Below the pieces are notes generated by a model that was not told the DNA's origin, searched no databases, and was given only the letters and a program-made list of their open reading frames with translations. A stretch of DNA of 13,394 bases from DATEZO01 sp035255485 (GTDB taxonomy: Bacteria > Pseudomonadota > Gammaproteobacteria > Burkholderiales > Burkholderiaceae_D): NCBI GenBank assembly GCA_035255485.1, contig DATEZO010000289.1, positions 1 to 13,394 of the forward strand, read 5' to 3'. The position numbers and the translations under genes were made by a program. Of this stretch, positions 5,874-13,135 are shown piece by piece; within the stretch, counting starts at the first letter, position 1; every line of letters starts with the position of its first letter.

Positions 5874-8048
5874 TCAATAATGCGTCTTGCCGGGGTTGGA
5901 TTCAAATGTCCTGAGGCCGGCGCCGATCAGATCCGGCGCAATGCCAAGCGCCCAGGCGGCAGCTACCGCGGCCAGCACGGTTTCCGGTTGTGCGGCCTTG
6001 GCGGGCTTGAGCGAAGACAGCGGCAGCAGCGCCGTTTCTTCCGTTCCATCGGCAAGCACGATGCTGCTGTGATGCAGGAAGGCTACCCGCTGTCCTGCTG
6101 CACGGTGTTCGGCGATGATGCCGAACGTTGGGTCCAGTCCGTAAAAAATCACATTGCCGTCACACAGTTTCGCCATGTCCGCCGCATGCGGGTCGGCCGC
6201 GTTCAACACCGCCGTCCCGGTCGGCAGGACCACGTCGACCTGGGTGCGCAACACGGAATACATCTGATCCGGTTCGTGGATATGGAATTCACTCAGGTCT
6301 TCATGGCCCGAAACATCCGTAATCACGCCAACCGTGCATTTATCGTAGGCCAGGCCCTCGGCAAGTATCATGCGGCTGTCGTTCTCGAACACCGCAGCTT
6401 GCACCGTGCGGTTAATCAGCAACCGCTGCCCTGCTTCCCAGTTGACGCAATCGCCCTTGGCGACCTGCCGGCTATCCAGATACAGCCCTTCCCTGCAGGC
6501 TAGCCCGACATGCTTGCCGCTGATGTGAATGATCCAGGCGACCAGGCGCGCAATCAGCGTGGTGCCGCGTGTGCCGGCAATCCCGACGATCGGTATCCGG
6601 CCGCTATCGTCGTCCGATGCAAAAAGATGTGCCACGATGGCGTCGCCCACCGGGCGCGGCTGGCCGCTGGCAGGCTTCAGGTGCGCCAGCAGGCCGGGGC
6701 TGGCATTGACTTCGATCACGGCGCCGCGCTGCTCACCGAGCGGACGGGAAATATCCTCGGCCACGAGATCAATGCCGGCAATATCCAGCCCCACGATGCG
6801 GGCGGCCAGCGCAGCCGTTGCCGCCACGTCCGGATGCACCCTGTCGGTGACATCGAAGGCGACATTGCCGTTGCGCTGGATCAGCACCTTCCGGTCTGCG
6901 GCAGGGACCGAATGCGCAGTCAGGCCCTGGCGTTCCAGCTCCAGGATAATTTCGCCGCTGACGTCGGGAGCCAGCACATTGAGCGGAAATTCCTCGCTAC
7001 TGCCGCGCCGCGGGTCGGTATTGAGTTGAGCCGCAACCAGTTGAATGACATTGGACTTGCCGTCGCCCGTGACCCACGCGGTTTCGCCGCAGGCCGCCGC
7101 CACCACGCGCTTGCCGACTACCAGCAGGCGGTGTTCATTGCCCGGAATGAAGTTTTCGACTATCACGCCGCTGCCCTCGGGAATGGCCAGATGATAAGCC
7201 GCAGCGACTTCCTCGCGCGTTTTCAGGTCCAACGAGACACCACGCCCATGATTGCCGTCGCAGGGCTTGACCACCACCGGCAATCCGATCTCCTGCGCGG
7301 CTTCCCAGGCATCGTCCGGGCTGTTGACCATGCGCCCTTCCGGCACCGGCACGCCGCAGGATTGCAGCAGCGATTTGGTCAGGTCCTTGTCACTGGCAAT
7401 GCCTTCGGCGATGGCGCTGGTACGGTCGGTTTCAGCAGTCCAGATGCGGCGCTGGAGGGCGCCATGGCCAAGCTGGACCAGATTGCCGCTGCTCAGGCGA
7501 ATCGATGGGATATTGCGAGTGGTGGCTGCTTCGATAATATGCGACGTGCTGGGACCAAGGCACAGGGAATCGACCAGGTCGCGCAGCATGGCGACGGTCG
7601 CCGCGATGTCATAAGGCCGATCCTCGATTGCAGCCATGACCAGTTCGCGGGCGGCGTTCAGCGCAGCGCGGCCGACCTGTTCCTCGCGAGTGCGAAAAAC
7701 GACCTTGTAGACGCCGCGCTCGGCCGTCTGGCGCGCCTTGCCGAAGCCGGTGCGCATGCCGGCCAGATTTTGCAATTCCAGCACCACATGTTCAAGCACA
7801 TGGCCGGCCCAGGTGCCTTCGCGCACCCGCTGCAGGAAACCGCCGCGCTCGCCGATGCCGCAGCGATGTTCGATCAGGCCGGGCAGACAGGCGGAGAGTC
7901 GTTCGTAAAATCCAGGAATCGTGTTCGAAGGGTAATCCTCCAGCATGCCGATATCGACCCACGCCTCGATAACGGGGCGATAAGTCCAGATATTCGGGCC
8001 ACGCAGGCAGGTCACGCGGAGAAAAGCAATATCTTTCTTCTTTGTCAT
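5874..8048 (-). CDS. cphA': Cyanophycin synthetase-like paralogue CphA' (truncated, degenerate Mur site)
   Basis: A 724-aa paralogue of the neighbouring CphA, collinear with it until it stops. The N-terminal domain (1-165) carries an intact H83-V-L-E-H87 motif followed by ELQNLAGM. The ATP-grasp part (about 205-475) keeps VVVKPCDGNHGRG (258-270) and IEVNASPG (445-452), but lacks the STGG loop: QRNGNVAFDV (391-400) stands where CphA has six more residues. In the Mur-like part the P-loop reads AGTRGTTL (491-498), without the catalytic Lys. The protein ends at GKTHY, exactly where CphA enters its Mur C-terminal domain, so that domain (about 145 residues) is missing. The frame is clean with no stops, arguing for a maintained protein rather than a pseudogene. 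Betaproteobacteria such as Cupriavidus necator are known to have cphA/cphA' pairs. The start at 8048 has only a weak purine stretch upstream (AAAGAAA). Confidence 0.93.
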   Translation of the reverse strand: MTKKKDIAFLRVTCLRGPNIWTYRPVIEAWVDIGMLEDYPSNTIPGFYERLSACLPGLIEHRCGIGERGGFLQRVREGTWAGHVLEHVVLELQNLAGMRTGFGKARQTAERGVYKVVFRTREEQVGRAALNAARELVMAAIEDRPYDIAATVAMLRDLVDSLCLGPSTSHIIEAATTRNIPSIRLSSGNLVQLGHGALQRRIWTAETDRTSAIAEGIASDKDLTKSLLQSCGVPVPEGRMVNSPDDAWEAAQEIGLPVVVKPCDGNHGRGVSLDLKTREEVAAAYHLAIPEGSGVIVENFIPGNEHRLLVVGKRVVAAACGETAWVTGDGKSNVIQLVAAQLNTDPRRGSSEEFPLNVLAPDVSGEIILELERQGLTAHSVPAADRKVLIQRNGNVAFDVTDRVHPDVAATAALAARIVGLDIAGIDLVAEDISRPLGEQRGAVIEVNASPGLLAHLKPASGQPRPVGDAIVAHLFASDDDSGRIPIVGIAGTRGTTLIARLVAWIIHISGKHVGLACREGLYLDSRQVAKGDCVNWEAGQRLLINRTVQAAVFENDSRMILAEGLAYDKCTVGVITDVSGHEDLSEFHIHEPDQMYSVLRTQVDVVLPTGTAVLNAADPHAADMAKLCDGNVIFYGLDPTFGIIAEHRAAGQRVAFLHHSSIVLADGTEETALLPLSSLKPAKAAQPETVLAAVAAAWALGIAPDLIGAGLRTFESNPGKTHY

Positions 8049-8383
8049 GTTTCAGGTTTCTTTTGGTCAGGCATGGCACAAGGCGCCATTTTCCTGAAGT
8101 GCTTGCTGCCGCAAACGGTTTCGGCTTAAGGCGGAATGATGACTGGAGCAAGGGTTTATTGCATCTCTTGCGGTATACTTGCCGGATCGCAGTTCGTCCT
8201 CTTGCGCAGATTTCGTCAGATTGGTTACTGGCATCAGATTATCGCAAATTATTGCTTCCAGGATATGCCGTTTAACGCCATCCCTGTATAAATTGCAGAT
8301 TGCGATGCCCCAGTCCGTATTTTCTCCTTTTCCCAGAACCATTGCGCCAACGGGCGCCGTCTTGTGCCGGAGTATGTTTGACA
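8049..8383. promoter_or_regulatory. Divergent control region between cphA' and the ABC transporter gene
   Basis: This 335-bp gap separates two divergent units and must hold both promoters; no gene is credible in it. For the minus strand, TGC-GATAAT (complement of 8238-8246) resembles an extended -10 box. For the plus strand, TATACT (8174-8179) and TATAAA (8287-8292) are -10 candidates, but neither has a convincing -35. The octamer TGTATAAA here (8285-8292) recurs upstream of the DUF1854 gene (10737-10744). No operator stands out. The transporter ribosome-binding site GGAG is at 8369-8372. Confidence 0.45.
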
Positions 8384-10666
8384 ATGACCACTGAAAACCC
8401 CGCTTTCGACCTGCCGAGCAGCGAGATTCCTGTCGTCTGGCGCAACGCTGTCGAACTGCATCTTGCATCAGGGGAAAACGTTGTAACCTCGGTGGAGGTT
8501 GACCTCGATGCCAAACTTCGTTTCACCAAGGGATTACTGGTTGTCACTGACCGGCGTCTGCTGGCGCGCGCCCCTGGTGAAACGGTTTGGCGCGACTGGC
8601 CTTACCGCAAGGGATTGCGGCTGCAGCATCACGATCATGCCGGCGTCGGCCATCTGGAACTCGTGGATGACAACGGCAGACTGGCGGCATGGCGTTTTAC
8701 GCTCGGCCAGAACCTGTTGGCGATCCGGCTGATGGATCAGTTCGCGCTGCAGCGCGACAGCCACGTTACAGGCCGGCCGGTAACGCCTCCCGAGCGGAAT
8801 GTCTGTCCGAACTGCAAGGCGCTGCTGGAGCCGGACCAGGAAGAATGCCCGATCTGCACCAAGGTCATCCATACCCCGCCTTCGACCTGGACGCTGTTGC
8901 GCCTGTGGCGCTTCGCCCGGCCATACAAGGGGCAATTGCTGGCCGGCTTCCTCCTGACGCTGCTGGGCACGGCGGCCAGCCTGGTGCCGCCATACCTGAC
9001 CATGCCGTTGATGGATAATGTCCTGATTCCGTATCAGAACGGACAGCGTATCGACGCCATGCTGGTCATGCTGTATCTGTCCGGGCTGCTCGGCTCGGCG
9101 CTGCTGGGCTGGGGCCTGTCCTGGGGCAAGACCTATATCCTGGCGCTGGTGTCGGAGCGCATCGGCGCCGATCTGCGCACCACGACTTACGAACACCTGC
9201 TGCGGCTATCGCTGGAATATTTCGGCGGCAAACGCACCGGCGACCTGATGTCGCGCATCGGCAGCGAAAGCGACCGCATCTGCGTGTTCCTGTCGCTGCA
9301 CCTGCTCGATTTCGCCACCGATGTGCTGATGCTGCTGATGACGGCGGTGATCCTGTTTTCGATCAATCCCTGGCTGGCGCTGATCACGCTGGTCCCCCTG
9401 CCCTTCATCGCCTGGATGATCCACGTGGTGCGCGACCGGCTGCGCACCGGCTTCGAAAAAATCGATCGTGTATGGGGCGAGGTAACCAATGTGCTGGCCG
9501 ATACCATCCCCGGCATTCGCGTGGTCAAGGCATTTGCGCAGGAAAAGCGCGAAGCTGCGCGCTTTCGTGAAGCCAATCGGCATAACCTTGCCGTCAATGA
9601 CCGGATTAACCGGATCTGGTCGCTGTTTTCGCCAACCGTGTCGCTGCTGACCGAGGTCGGGCTGCTGGTGGTATGGGGATTCGGCATCTGGCAGGTGTCG
9701 CGCGGCGAAATCACGGTCGGCATGCTGAGCGCGTTCATTGCCTACATCAGCCGCTTCTACGGGCGGCTCGATTCCATGAGCCGGATCGTGTCGGTAACGC
9801 AGAAATCCGCGTCCGCCGCCAAGCGCATCTTTGACATCCTCGATCACGTCTCCAGCGTGCCGGAGCCTGCCGCCCCGGTGCATCTGAAGCAGATCGAAGG
9901 CCGCATCGAGATCCGCGACGTCGGCTTCCGCTACGGCAACCGCGCGGTCAATCGCGGCATCAACCTGACCATCGAGCCGGGCGAAATGATCGGCCTGGTC
10001 GGCCATAGCGGCTCCGGCAAGAGTACGCTGGTAAACCTGATCTGCCGCTTCTACGACGTATCCGAAGGCGCGATCCGGGTTGACGGCGTCGATATACGTT
10101 CGTTTCCGGTAGCCGACTACCGGCGCAACATCGGCCTGGTACTGCAGGAACCTTTCCTGTTCTTTGGTACCGTGGCGGAAAACCTGGCCTACGGCAAGCC
10201 GGACGCCACCCGCGCAGAAATCATCGCTGCCGCGCGCGCCGCGCACGCGCATGAATTCATCCTGCGGCTGCCGCAAGGTTACGATTCGATGGTCGGCGAG
10301 CGCGGCCAGGGGCTATCCGGCGGCGAGCGCCAACGCATTTCGATTGCCCGCGCACTGCTGATCAATCCGCGCATCCTGATTCTCGATGAGGCCACCTCGT
10401 CGGTCGATTCCGAAACCGAAAAGGAAATCCAGAAGGCGCTGGACAACCTGGTCCAGGGTCGCACCACGATCGCCATCGCTCATCGCCTGTCCACCCTGCA
10501 CCGCGCTGACCGGCTAGTGGTAATGGATCACGGCCAGGTGATCGAACAGGGCCGGCACGACGACCTGATGGCGCGCGAAGGTGCTTATTTCCGCCTGTAC
10601 GAAGCCCAGGCACGGAATGTCGATGGCGAGCAAAGTGCGATTGAAGCAATTGAAGCAGTGGCGTAA
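8384..10666 (+). CDS. ABC exporter-type fusion (permease + ATPase) associated with cyanophycin loci
   Basis: A 760-aa half-transporter with extra N-terminal domains. Residues 1-135 resemble a PH/GRAM-like beta domain (KGLLVVTDRRLL). A zinc ribbon follows: CPNC (141-144) and CPIC (155-158), C-x2-C-x10-C-x2-C. A six-helix type I exporter membrane domain spans about 178-470. The nucleotide-binding domain has Walker A GHSGSGKST (540-548), signature LSGGERQ (644-650), Walker B ILILDEA (664-670) and H-loop His700. All ATPase residues are intact, so a working dimeric exporter is expected. I chose the ATG at 8384 (GGAG 11 nt upstream) over an in-frame ATG at 8300, whose 28 extra residues look unlike coding sequence. 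I recall public annotation of this family as cyanophycin metabolism-associated ABC transporter; its substrate is unknown. It is divergent from cphA' and followed by the DUF1854 gene. Confidence 0.92.
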   Translation: MTTENPAFDLPSSEIPVVWRNAVELHLASGENVVTSVEVDLDAKLRFTKGLLVVTDRRLLARAPGETVWRDWPYRKGLRLQHHDHAGVGHLELVDDNGRLAAWRFTLGQNLLAIRLMDQFALQRDSHVTGRPVTPPERNVCPNCKALLEPDQEECPICTKVIHTPPSTWTLLRLWRFARPYKGQLLAGFLLTLLGTAASLVPPYLTMPLMDNVLIPYQNGQRIDAMLVMLYLSGLLGSALLGWGLSWGKTYILALVSERIGADLRTTTYEHLLRLSLEYFGGKRTGDLMSRIGSESDRICVFLSLHLLDFATDVLMLLMTAVILFSINPWLALITLVPLPFIAWMIHVVRDRLRTGFEKIDRVWGEVTNVLADTIPGIRVVKAFAQEKREAARFREANRHNLAVNDRINRIWSLFSPTVSLLTEVGLLVVWGFGIWQVSRGEITVGMLSAFIAYISRFYGRLDSMSRIVSVTQKSASAAKRIFDILDHVSSVPEPAAPVHLKQIEGRIEIRDVGFRYGNRAVNRGINLTIEPGEMIGLVGHSGSGKSTLVNLICRFYDVSEGAIRVDGVDIRSFPVADYRRNIGLVLQEPFLFFGTVAENLAYGKPDATRAEIIAAARAAHAHEFILRLPQGYDSMVGERGQGLSGGERQRISIARALLINPRILILDEATSSVDSETEKEIQKALDNLVQGRTTIAIAHRLSTLHRADRLVVMDHGQVIEQGRHDDLMAREGAYFRLYEAQARNVDGEQSAIEAIEAVA

Positions 10667-10725
10667 TTCAGGGAGTATCAGTAAAAATAATGCAATATGC
10701 GCAATCAAACCGGGCGTTTTTAAAA

Positions 10726-10741
10726 ATACACCGCGGTGTAT
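10726..10741. promoter_or_regulatory. Perfect 16-bp palindrome upstream of the DUF1854 gene
   Basis: ATACACCGCGGTGTAT is a perfect 16-bp palindrome, 75 nt before the ATG at 10817. A possible -10 box TATAAA (10739-10744) overlaps its right edge, which is a typical operator position, though no good -35 is seen. It follows TTTTTAAAAA (10717-10726), and the left half repeats the sequence at 3183-3196. No T-run follows, so it is unlikely to be a terminator. A dimeric repressor site is the simplest reading. Confidence 0.4.
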
Positions 10742-10816
10742 AAAACATGCGCCAGGAACGCTCCCGGCGCCATCCACTGCATGAAAACCGTTTTCCAGAA
10801 GAATGATCCGACAACC

Positions 10817-11287
10817 ATGGCAACAACCGAATTTCAGCTCACCCGTAATCCGTTCGGCCGCCTGGTCCTGACCAATGCGGCGGGGCAGATTTACGAGAAT
10901 GTAGCGCCGGTGCGCGCATTTCCGATCCAGGCGCCGGAGGACGGCATTGCGATGGTCTGCCCGGACGGACAGGAGGCAGCGTGGATCGAGCATCTGTCGG
11001 ATTTGCCCGGGCCAATCCGGCAACTGGTGGAAGAGCACCTGGAAGGGCGCGAATTCATGCCGCAAATCCGGCGCATCATGCACGTCACCAGCTTCGCCAC
11101 GCCTTGCACCTGGCAGGTGGAAACAGATCGCGGCGAGACGGAATTCGTCCTGCGCGGCGAAGAGGATATCCGTCGCATCGGTCCGGACGCACTGCTGGTG
11201 GCGGATAACCACGGCATCCAGTTCCTGATTCGCGACTTGCCGGCGCTGGACAAGCATAGCCGCAAGATTCTGGACCGGTTTCTGTAA
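10817..11287 (+). CDS. DUF1854 family protein of the cyanophycin locus
   Basis: A 156-aa cytoplasmic protein with no signal peptide or membrane helix. It begins FQLTRNPFGRLVLT and contains PVRAFPI, a central acidic helix (LPGPIRQLVEEHL), and a beta-rich second half (WQVETDRG, FVLRGEEDIRRI) ending LDKHSRKILDRFL. This is the pattern of the DUF1854 family, which I recall being annotated as cyanophycin metabolism-associated. No catalytic motif is obvious. It lies 150 bp after the ABC gene in the same direction; the gap carries a palindrome and possibly its own promoter. I chose the ATG at 10817 because the homology-like part begins just after it. In-frame ATGs at 10781 and 10736 would add poor-quality residues, and none of the starts has a strong ribosome-binding site. 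Molecular function is unknown; a regulatory partner of the transporter or synthetase is a guess. Confidence 0.85.
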   Translation: MATTEFQLTRNPFGRLVLTNAAGQIYENVAPVRAFPIQAPEDGIAMVCPDGQEAAWIEHLSDLPGPIRQLVEEHLEGREFMPQIRRIMHVTSFATPCTWQVETDRGETEFVLRGEEDIRRIGPDALLVADNHGIQFLIRDLPALDKHSRKILDRFL

Positions 11288-11307
11288 TGGGGTCGTCTCG
11301 GGAAACG

Positions 11308-11352
11308 AAAAAATCGTACCAGATGCGGCAGGTCAAAGAGGTCCATGTCTGG
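11308..11352 (-). terminator. Likely intrinsic terminator of the beta-lactamase-family gene
   Basis: Immediately after the stop on the minus strand, CCAGACATGG pairs with CCGCATCTGG: eight of ten positions are Watson-Crick or GU from the base, with one mismatch near the top, around a 14-nt loop. Five nt later comes a run of six T (complement of 11308-11313). The imperfect stem keeps confidence moderate. The plus strand has no T-run, so it would not end the DUF1854 transcript. Confidence 0.45.
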
Positions 11353-12507
11353 TTAAAGACATAAACGCAATGTTTTGCAAACCAAATTGATGATGTCATC
11401 ACCCAGCATCGAAAACTGGAAAAGCTTGTGTTCGCCTGGCAAGATTTTCTGTGTGATGGGTTCCGCCAGTTCCAATCCATTTTCACTGTTGGTCAGCATC
11501 ACAAAGCCGTCCCCCGTTCGCACAGACGCAATGACAAAAGCGCGATAGCCGGTATTGTTGCCCCAGTGCCAAATATAGAGATCGTCTTGGGTGCGCTCGA
11601 TTCCCCAGCCCAACCCCCAGCTGAGATCCAGGCTTGGATCAACCGTTACGGGTGATGCGGTTAGCTGTTTGAGCACATGGTCATCGTTAAGTACCGTGAC
11701 GAGAAACTTCCCATAATCCGCCGCAGTGGTGTGAAGGGAAAAAGCCGCAATCGGCTTTTTCAAATCCATTGTCGTCCTTGGCGCCCCATTTGCTTTAGTC
11801 CCAGGCAGGAGGTTTTGCGCGATTCGTTCATTCCATACGTAGTCACTATGGTCCATGGCCAGCGGCTTGAATACCTGTGCGGTCATGAATCGATCCAGCG
11901 GCTCGCCGGTGATTGCCTCCACGGCGCGCTGCAATAGCACGAAGCCTTCCCCCGAGTAATCCCATTTTGTTCCAGGGGCCGAATCGAAACTAAGTGGTCC
12001 GAATGCCCAATTGGGCAATCCTGATGTGTGGTTGAGAACCATCCGGACGGTAACCGTCTGGATTCGGGGATCAGTCACCAGATCGGAAGGCTCAGCTTTC
12101 AAAGGATAGAATTGGTGCCGATAGCCTTGCGGTAGATATTTCACTAACGGCGTGTCAAGTTCCAATTTTCCTTGCGCCACCAACTTCAGCACCGCATAGG
12201 CAAAGACCGGCTTGCCAAGAGAGGCTGCCTGAAAAACGCTGCCTGAATTCAGCGCCAAGGTTGGCATACAGCCAGTGGCGGAATCCATGGAATCAAGCTT
12301 TCGATTCTTGATGACAGCAATCGCCACGCCGCAAACATGGTGTCTTGTCGCAAGTATTTTTAGTGTCTCGTGCAAACCCTCTGAGGTCGGATCAATCTTA
12401 CTGGGAGAGGCACACCCGGCCAAGAAAATAGATAGGGCCGACATCAGCAGCAAGAATGTACCGAATTGCCGGACCAATTGCCCAAAGTGCCAAAATCGCG
12501 TGTGCAT
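11353..12507 (-). CDS. Serine beta-lactamase-family lipoprotein (class C / esterase-like)
   Basis: From the Met at 12507 the protein has 384 aa. It opens with a lipoprotein signal: basic start (HTRFWHFGQLVRQ), hydrophobic core (FLLLMSALSIF) and lipobox LAGC, with Ala then Ser after the Cys, so outer-membrane sorting is expected. The serine hydrolase fold has the nucleophile motif SLGK (S-x-x-K), the tyrosine motif DYSGEGF (Y-S-G in place of Y-x-N), and HWGNNTG (H-x-G) near the end. It could be a peptidase, esterase or weak beta-lactamase; resistance should not be assumed. The frame stays open upstream to an ATG at 12690 (445 aa), but those extra residues are a fragment of an unrelated nucleotidyltransferase and would bury the signal peptide. 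Neither 12507 nor the Met at 12516 has a good ribosome-binding site. Base composition is visibly lower in GC than the neighbours, suggesting transfer. Confidence 0.85.
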   Translation of the reverse strand: MHTRFWHFGQLVRQFGTFLLLMSALSIFLAGCASPSKIDPTSEGLHETLKILATRHHVCGVAIAVIKNRKLDSMDSATGCMPTLALNSGSVFQAASLGKPVFAYAVLKLVAQGKLELDTPLVKYLPQGYRHQFYPLKAEPSDLVTDPRIQTVTVRMVLNHTSGLPNWAFGPLSFDSAPGTKWDYSGEGFVLLQRAVEAITGEPLDRFMTAQVFKPLAMDHSDYVWNERIAQNLLPGTKANGAPRTTMDLKKPIAAFSLHTTAADYGKFLVTVLNDDHVLKQLTASPVTVDPSLDLSWGLGWGIERTQDDLYIWHWGNNTGYRAFVIASVRTGDGFVMLTNSENGLELAEPITQKILPGEHKLFQFSMLGDDIINLVCKTLRLCL

Positions 12508-12516
12508 GTGAATCAT

Positions 12517-12690
12517 CGAGTAGGTGAAGGTTGCGCTGGACAGCACATCGACCGGCAGATGGAGGGCGCTGTCATGCTGGTCGATGCCGTGCAGCACCGA
12601 GCCGAAGATGCGCGGGTGCGCCGCGCGGAAGCGGCCTGCCGCTTCGCGCATCGCACTTCGCTTGATGTCGAGCACAACGGAGGGTCGCAT
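12517..12690 (-). pseudogene. Remnant of an MntA-type nucleotidyltransferase antitoxin, fused in frame to the lipoprotein gene
   Basis: The first 58 codons of the long minus-strand frame read like the start of small MNT-domain proteins (MntA of HepT/MntA toxin-antitoxin pairs): MRPSVVLD, HPRIFGSVLHGIDQHDS, VDVL. Family members have GSxxRG followed by DSDLDLLVD. Here the latter is DSALHLPVD, so both Asp of the D-x-D metal site are replaced (Ala, His). The match ends at about SSAT, after which the lipoprotein gene begins; the remaining half of MntA and the HepT toxin are not in the window. The ATG at 12690 keeps a fair ribosome-binding site (GAAAGG, about 6 nt upstream). I infer decay after insertion of the beta-lactamase-family gene. 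Family recognition is from memory. Confidence 0.6.
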
Positions 12691-13135
12691 GGCTGCCTTT
12701 CTTTATCGAAATTTATTAAAATGATAAACGATTGAGAATACCATTTCAAAAACTGCTTTCAAGAATCGCAATGCCTTGATTTCCCGTGCCGCATTTTCAT
12801 GCAATTGCGCCATGGCCATCACCCTCTCCCCTGCCCCGCTCCGCGCCCCACCCCACGGAAAGGCTTGCAGGCCCTTCCGGCTGCGGCAGCGCGGAACATG
12901 TTTCGCGAAATCCTGCCTTCGCCCCGCAAGCGGGCGAGGACGTTGGAATGCGCCGCTGCGCGATTTTCACGTTAAAGCATCGCCCAGCATCCTGAATGAC
13001 TGTTCAATGATGGGTTGCGTCGCGGATCAAGGCACTGCGGATCGCGCTGCGTGCCATCCAGGCTACCGGGAAGCAGGCGGATAGCAGTGGATCAGCATCG
13101 GAGTGCAACCGGCTTGTCGCACATTTCCTGCAGGC
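12691..13135. other. 445-bp intergenic stretch without a convincing gene
   Basis: The left 60 bp are AT-rich and probably held the promoter of the MntA-like gene on the minus strand. The middle part (about 12817-12940) is pyrimidine-rich (CACCCTCTCCCC) and ends in a GC hairpin, the look of dispersed non-coding repeats in GC-rich proteobacteria. The right part (12940-13135) shows no coding pattern I can support and no terminator for the EAL gene. The open frames here have no recognisable content. Confidence 0.5.
12919..12937. repeat. REP-like GC hairpin
   Basis: TCGCCC and GGGCGA form a 6-bp stem around CGCAAGC, which can itself pair CGC with GC to tighten the loop. It ends a pyrimidine-rich stretch starting near 12821. 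This combination of CCCTCTCC with GCAAGCGGGCGAGG is common in intergenic DNA of GC-rich proteobacteria. Only one copy is in the window. Confidence 0.35.

Noticed and set aside
6510..8129. A 539-codon open frame antisense to cphA'
   Set aside because: Same GC-bias effect as over cphA. The protein has no recognisable motif and ends in the divergent promoter region.
8300..8383. A 28-codon in-frame N-terminal extension of the ABC transporter from the ATG at 8300
   Set aside because: No ribosome-binding site at 8300 and the residues look like translated intergenic DNA. The ATG at 8384 has GGAG at a workable distance.
11288..11346. MDLFDLPHLVRFF on the minus strand, reminiscent of the LFDL segment that follows in intact MntA proteins
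   Set aside because: Only a few residues agree, the frame then runs into the antisense of the DUF1854 gene, and the same bases form the terminator stem. Treated as chance.
11353..12507. Calling the serine hydrolase an antibiotic-resistance beta-lactamase
   Set aside because: S-x-x-K, Y-S-G and H-x-G are shared by many esterases and peptidases. The Y-x-N and K-T-G motifs of true class C enzymes are not present in standard form.
12711..12740. An AT-rich stretch (TGATAAACGATTGAGAATA) that looks somewhat like a Fur box
   Set aside because: Only about half of the 7-1-7 Fur pattern is matched and the gene behind it is a remnant.
12703..12819. A 38-codon minus-strand frame (MAMAQLHENAAREIKALRFL and onward) with a GGAGAGG-like site, ending 12 nt before the MntA-like start
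   Set aside because: The apparent ribosome-binding site belongs to the pyrimidine-rich non-coding repeat, and the peptide resembles nothing I know. It could be a leader peptide, but support is too thin.
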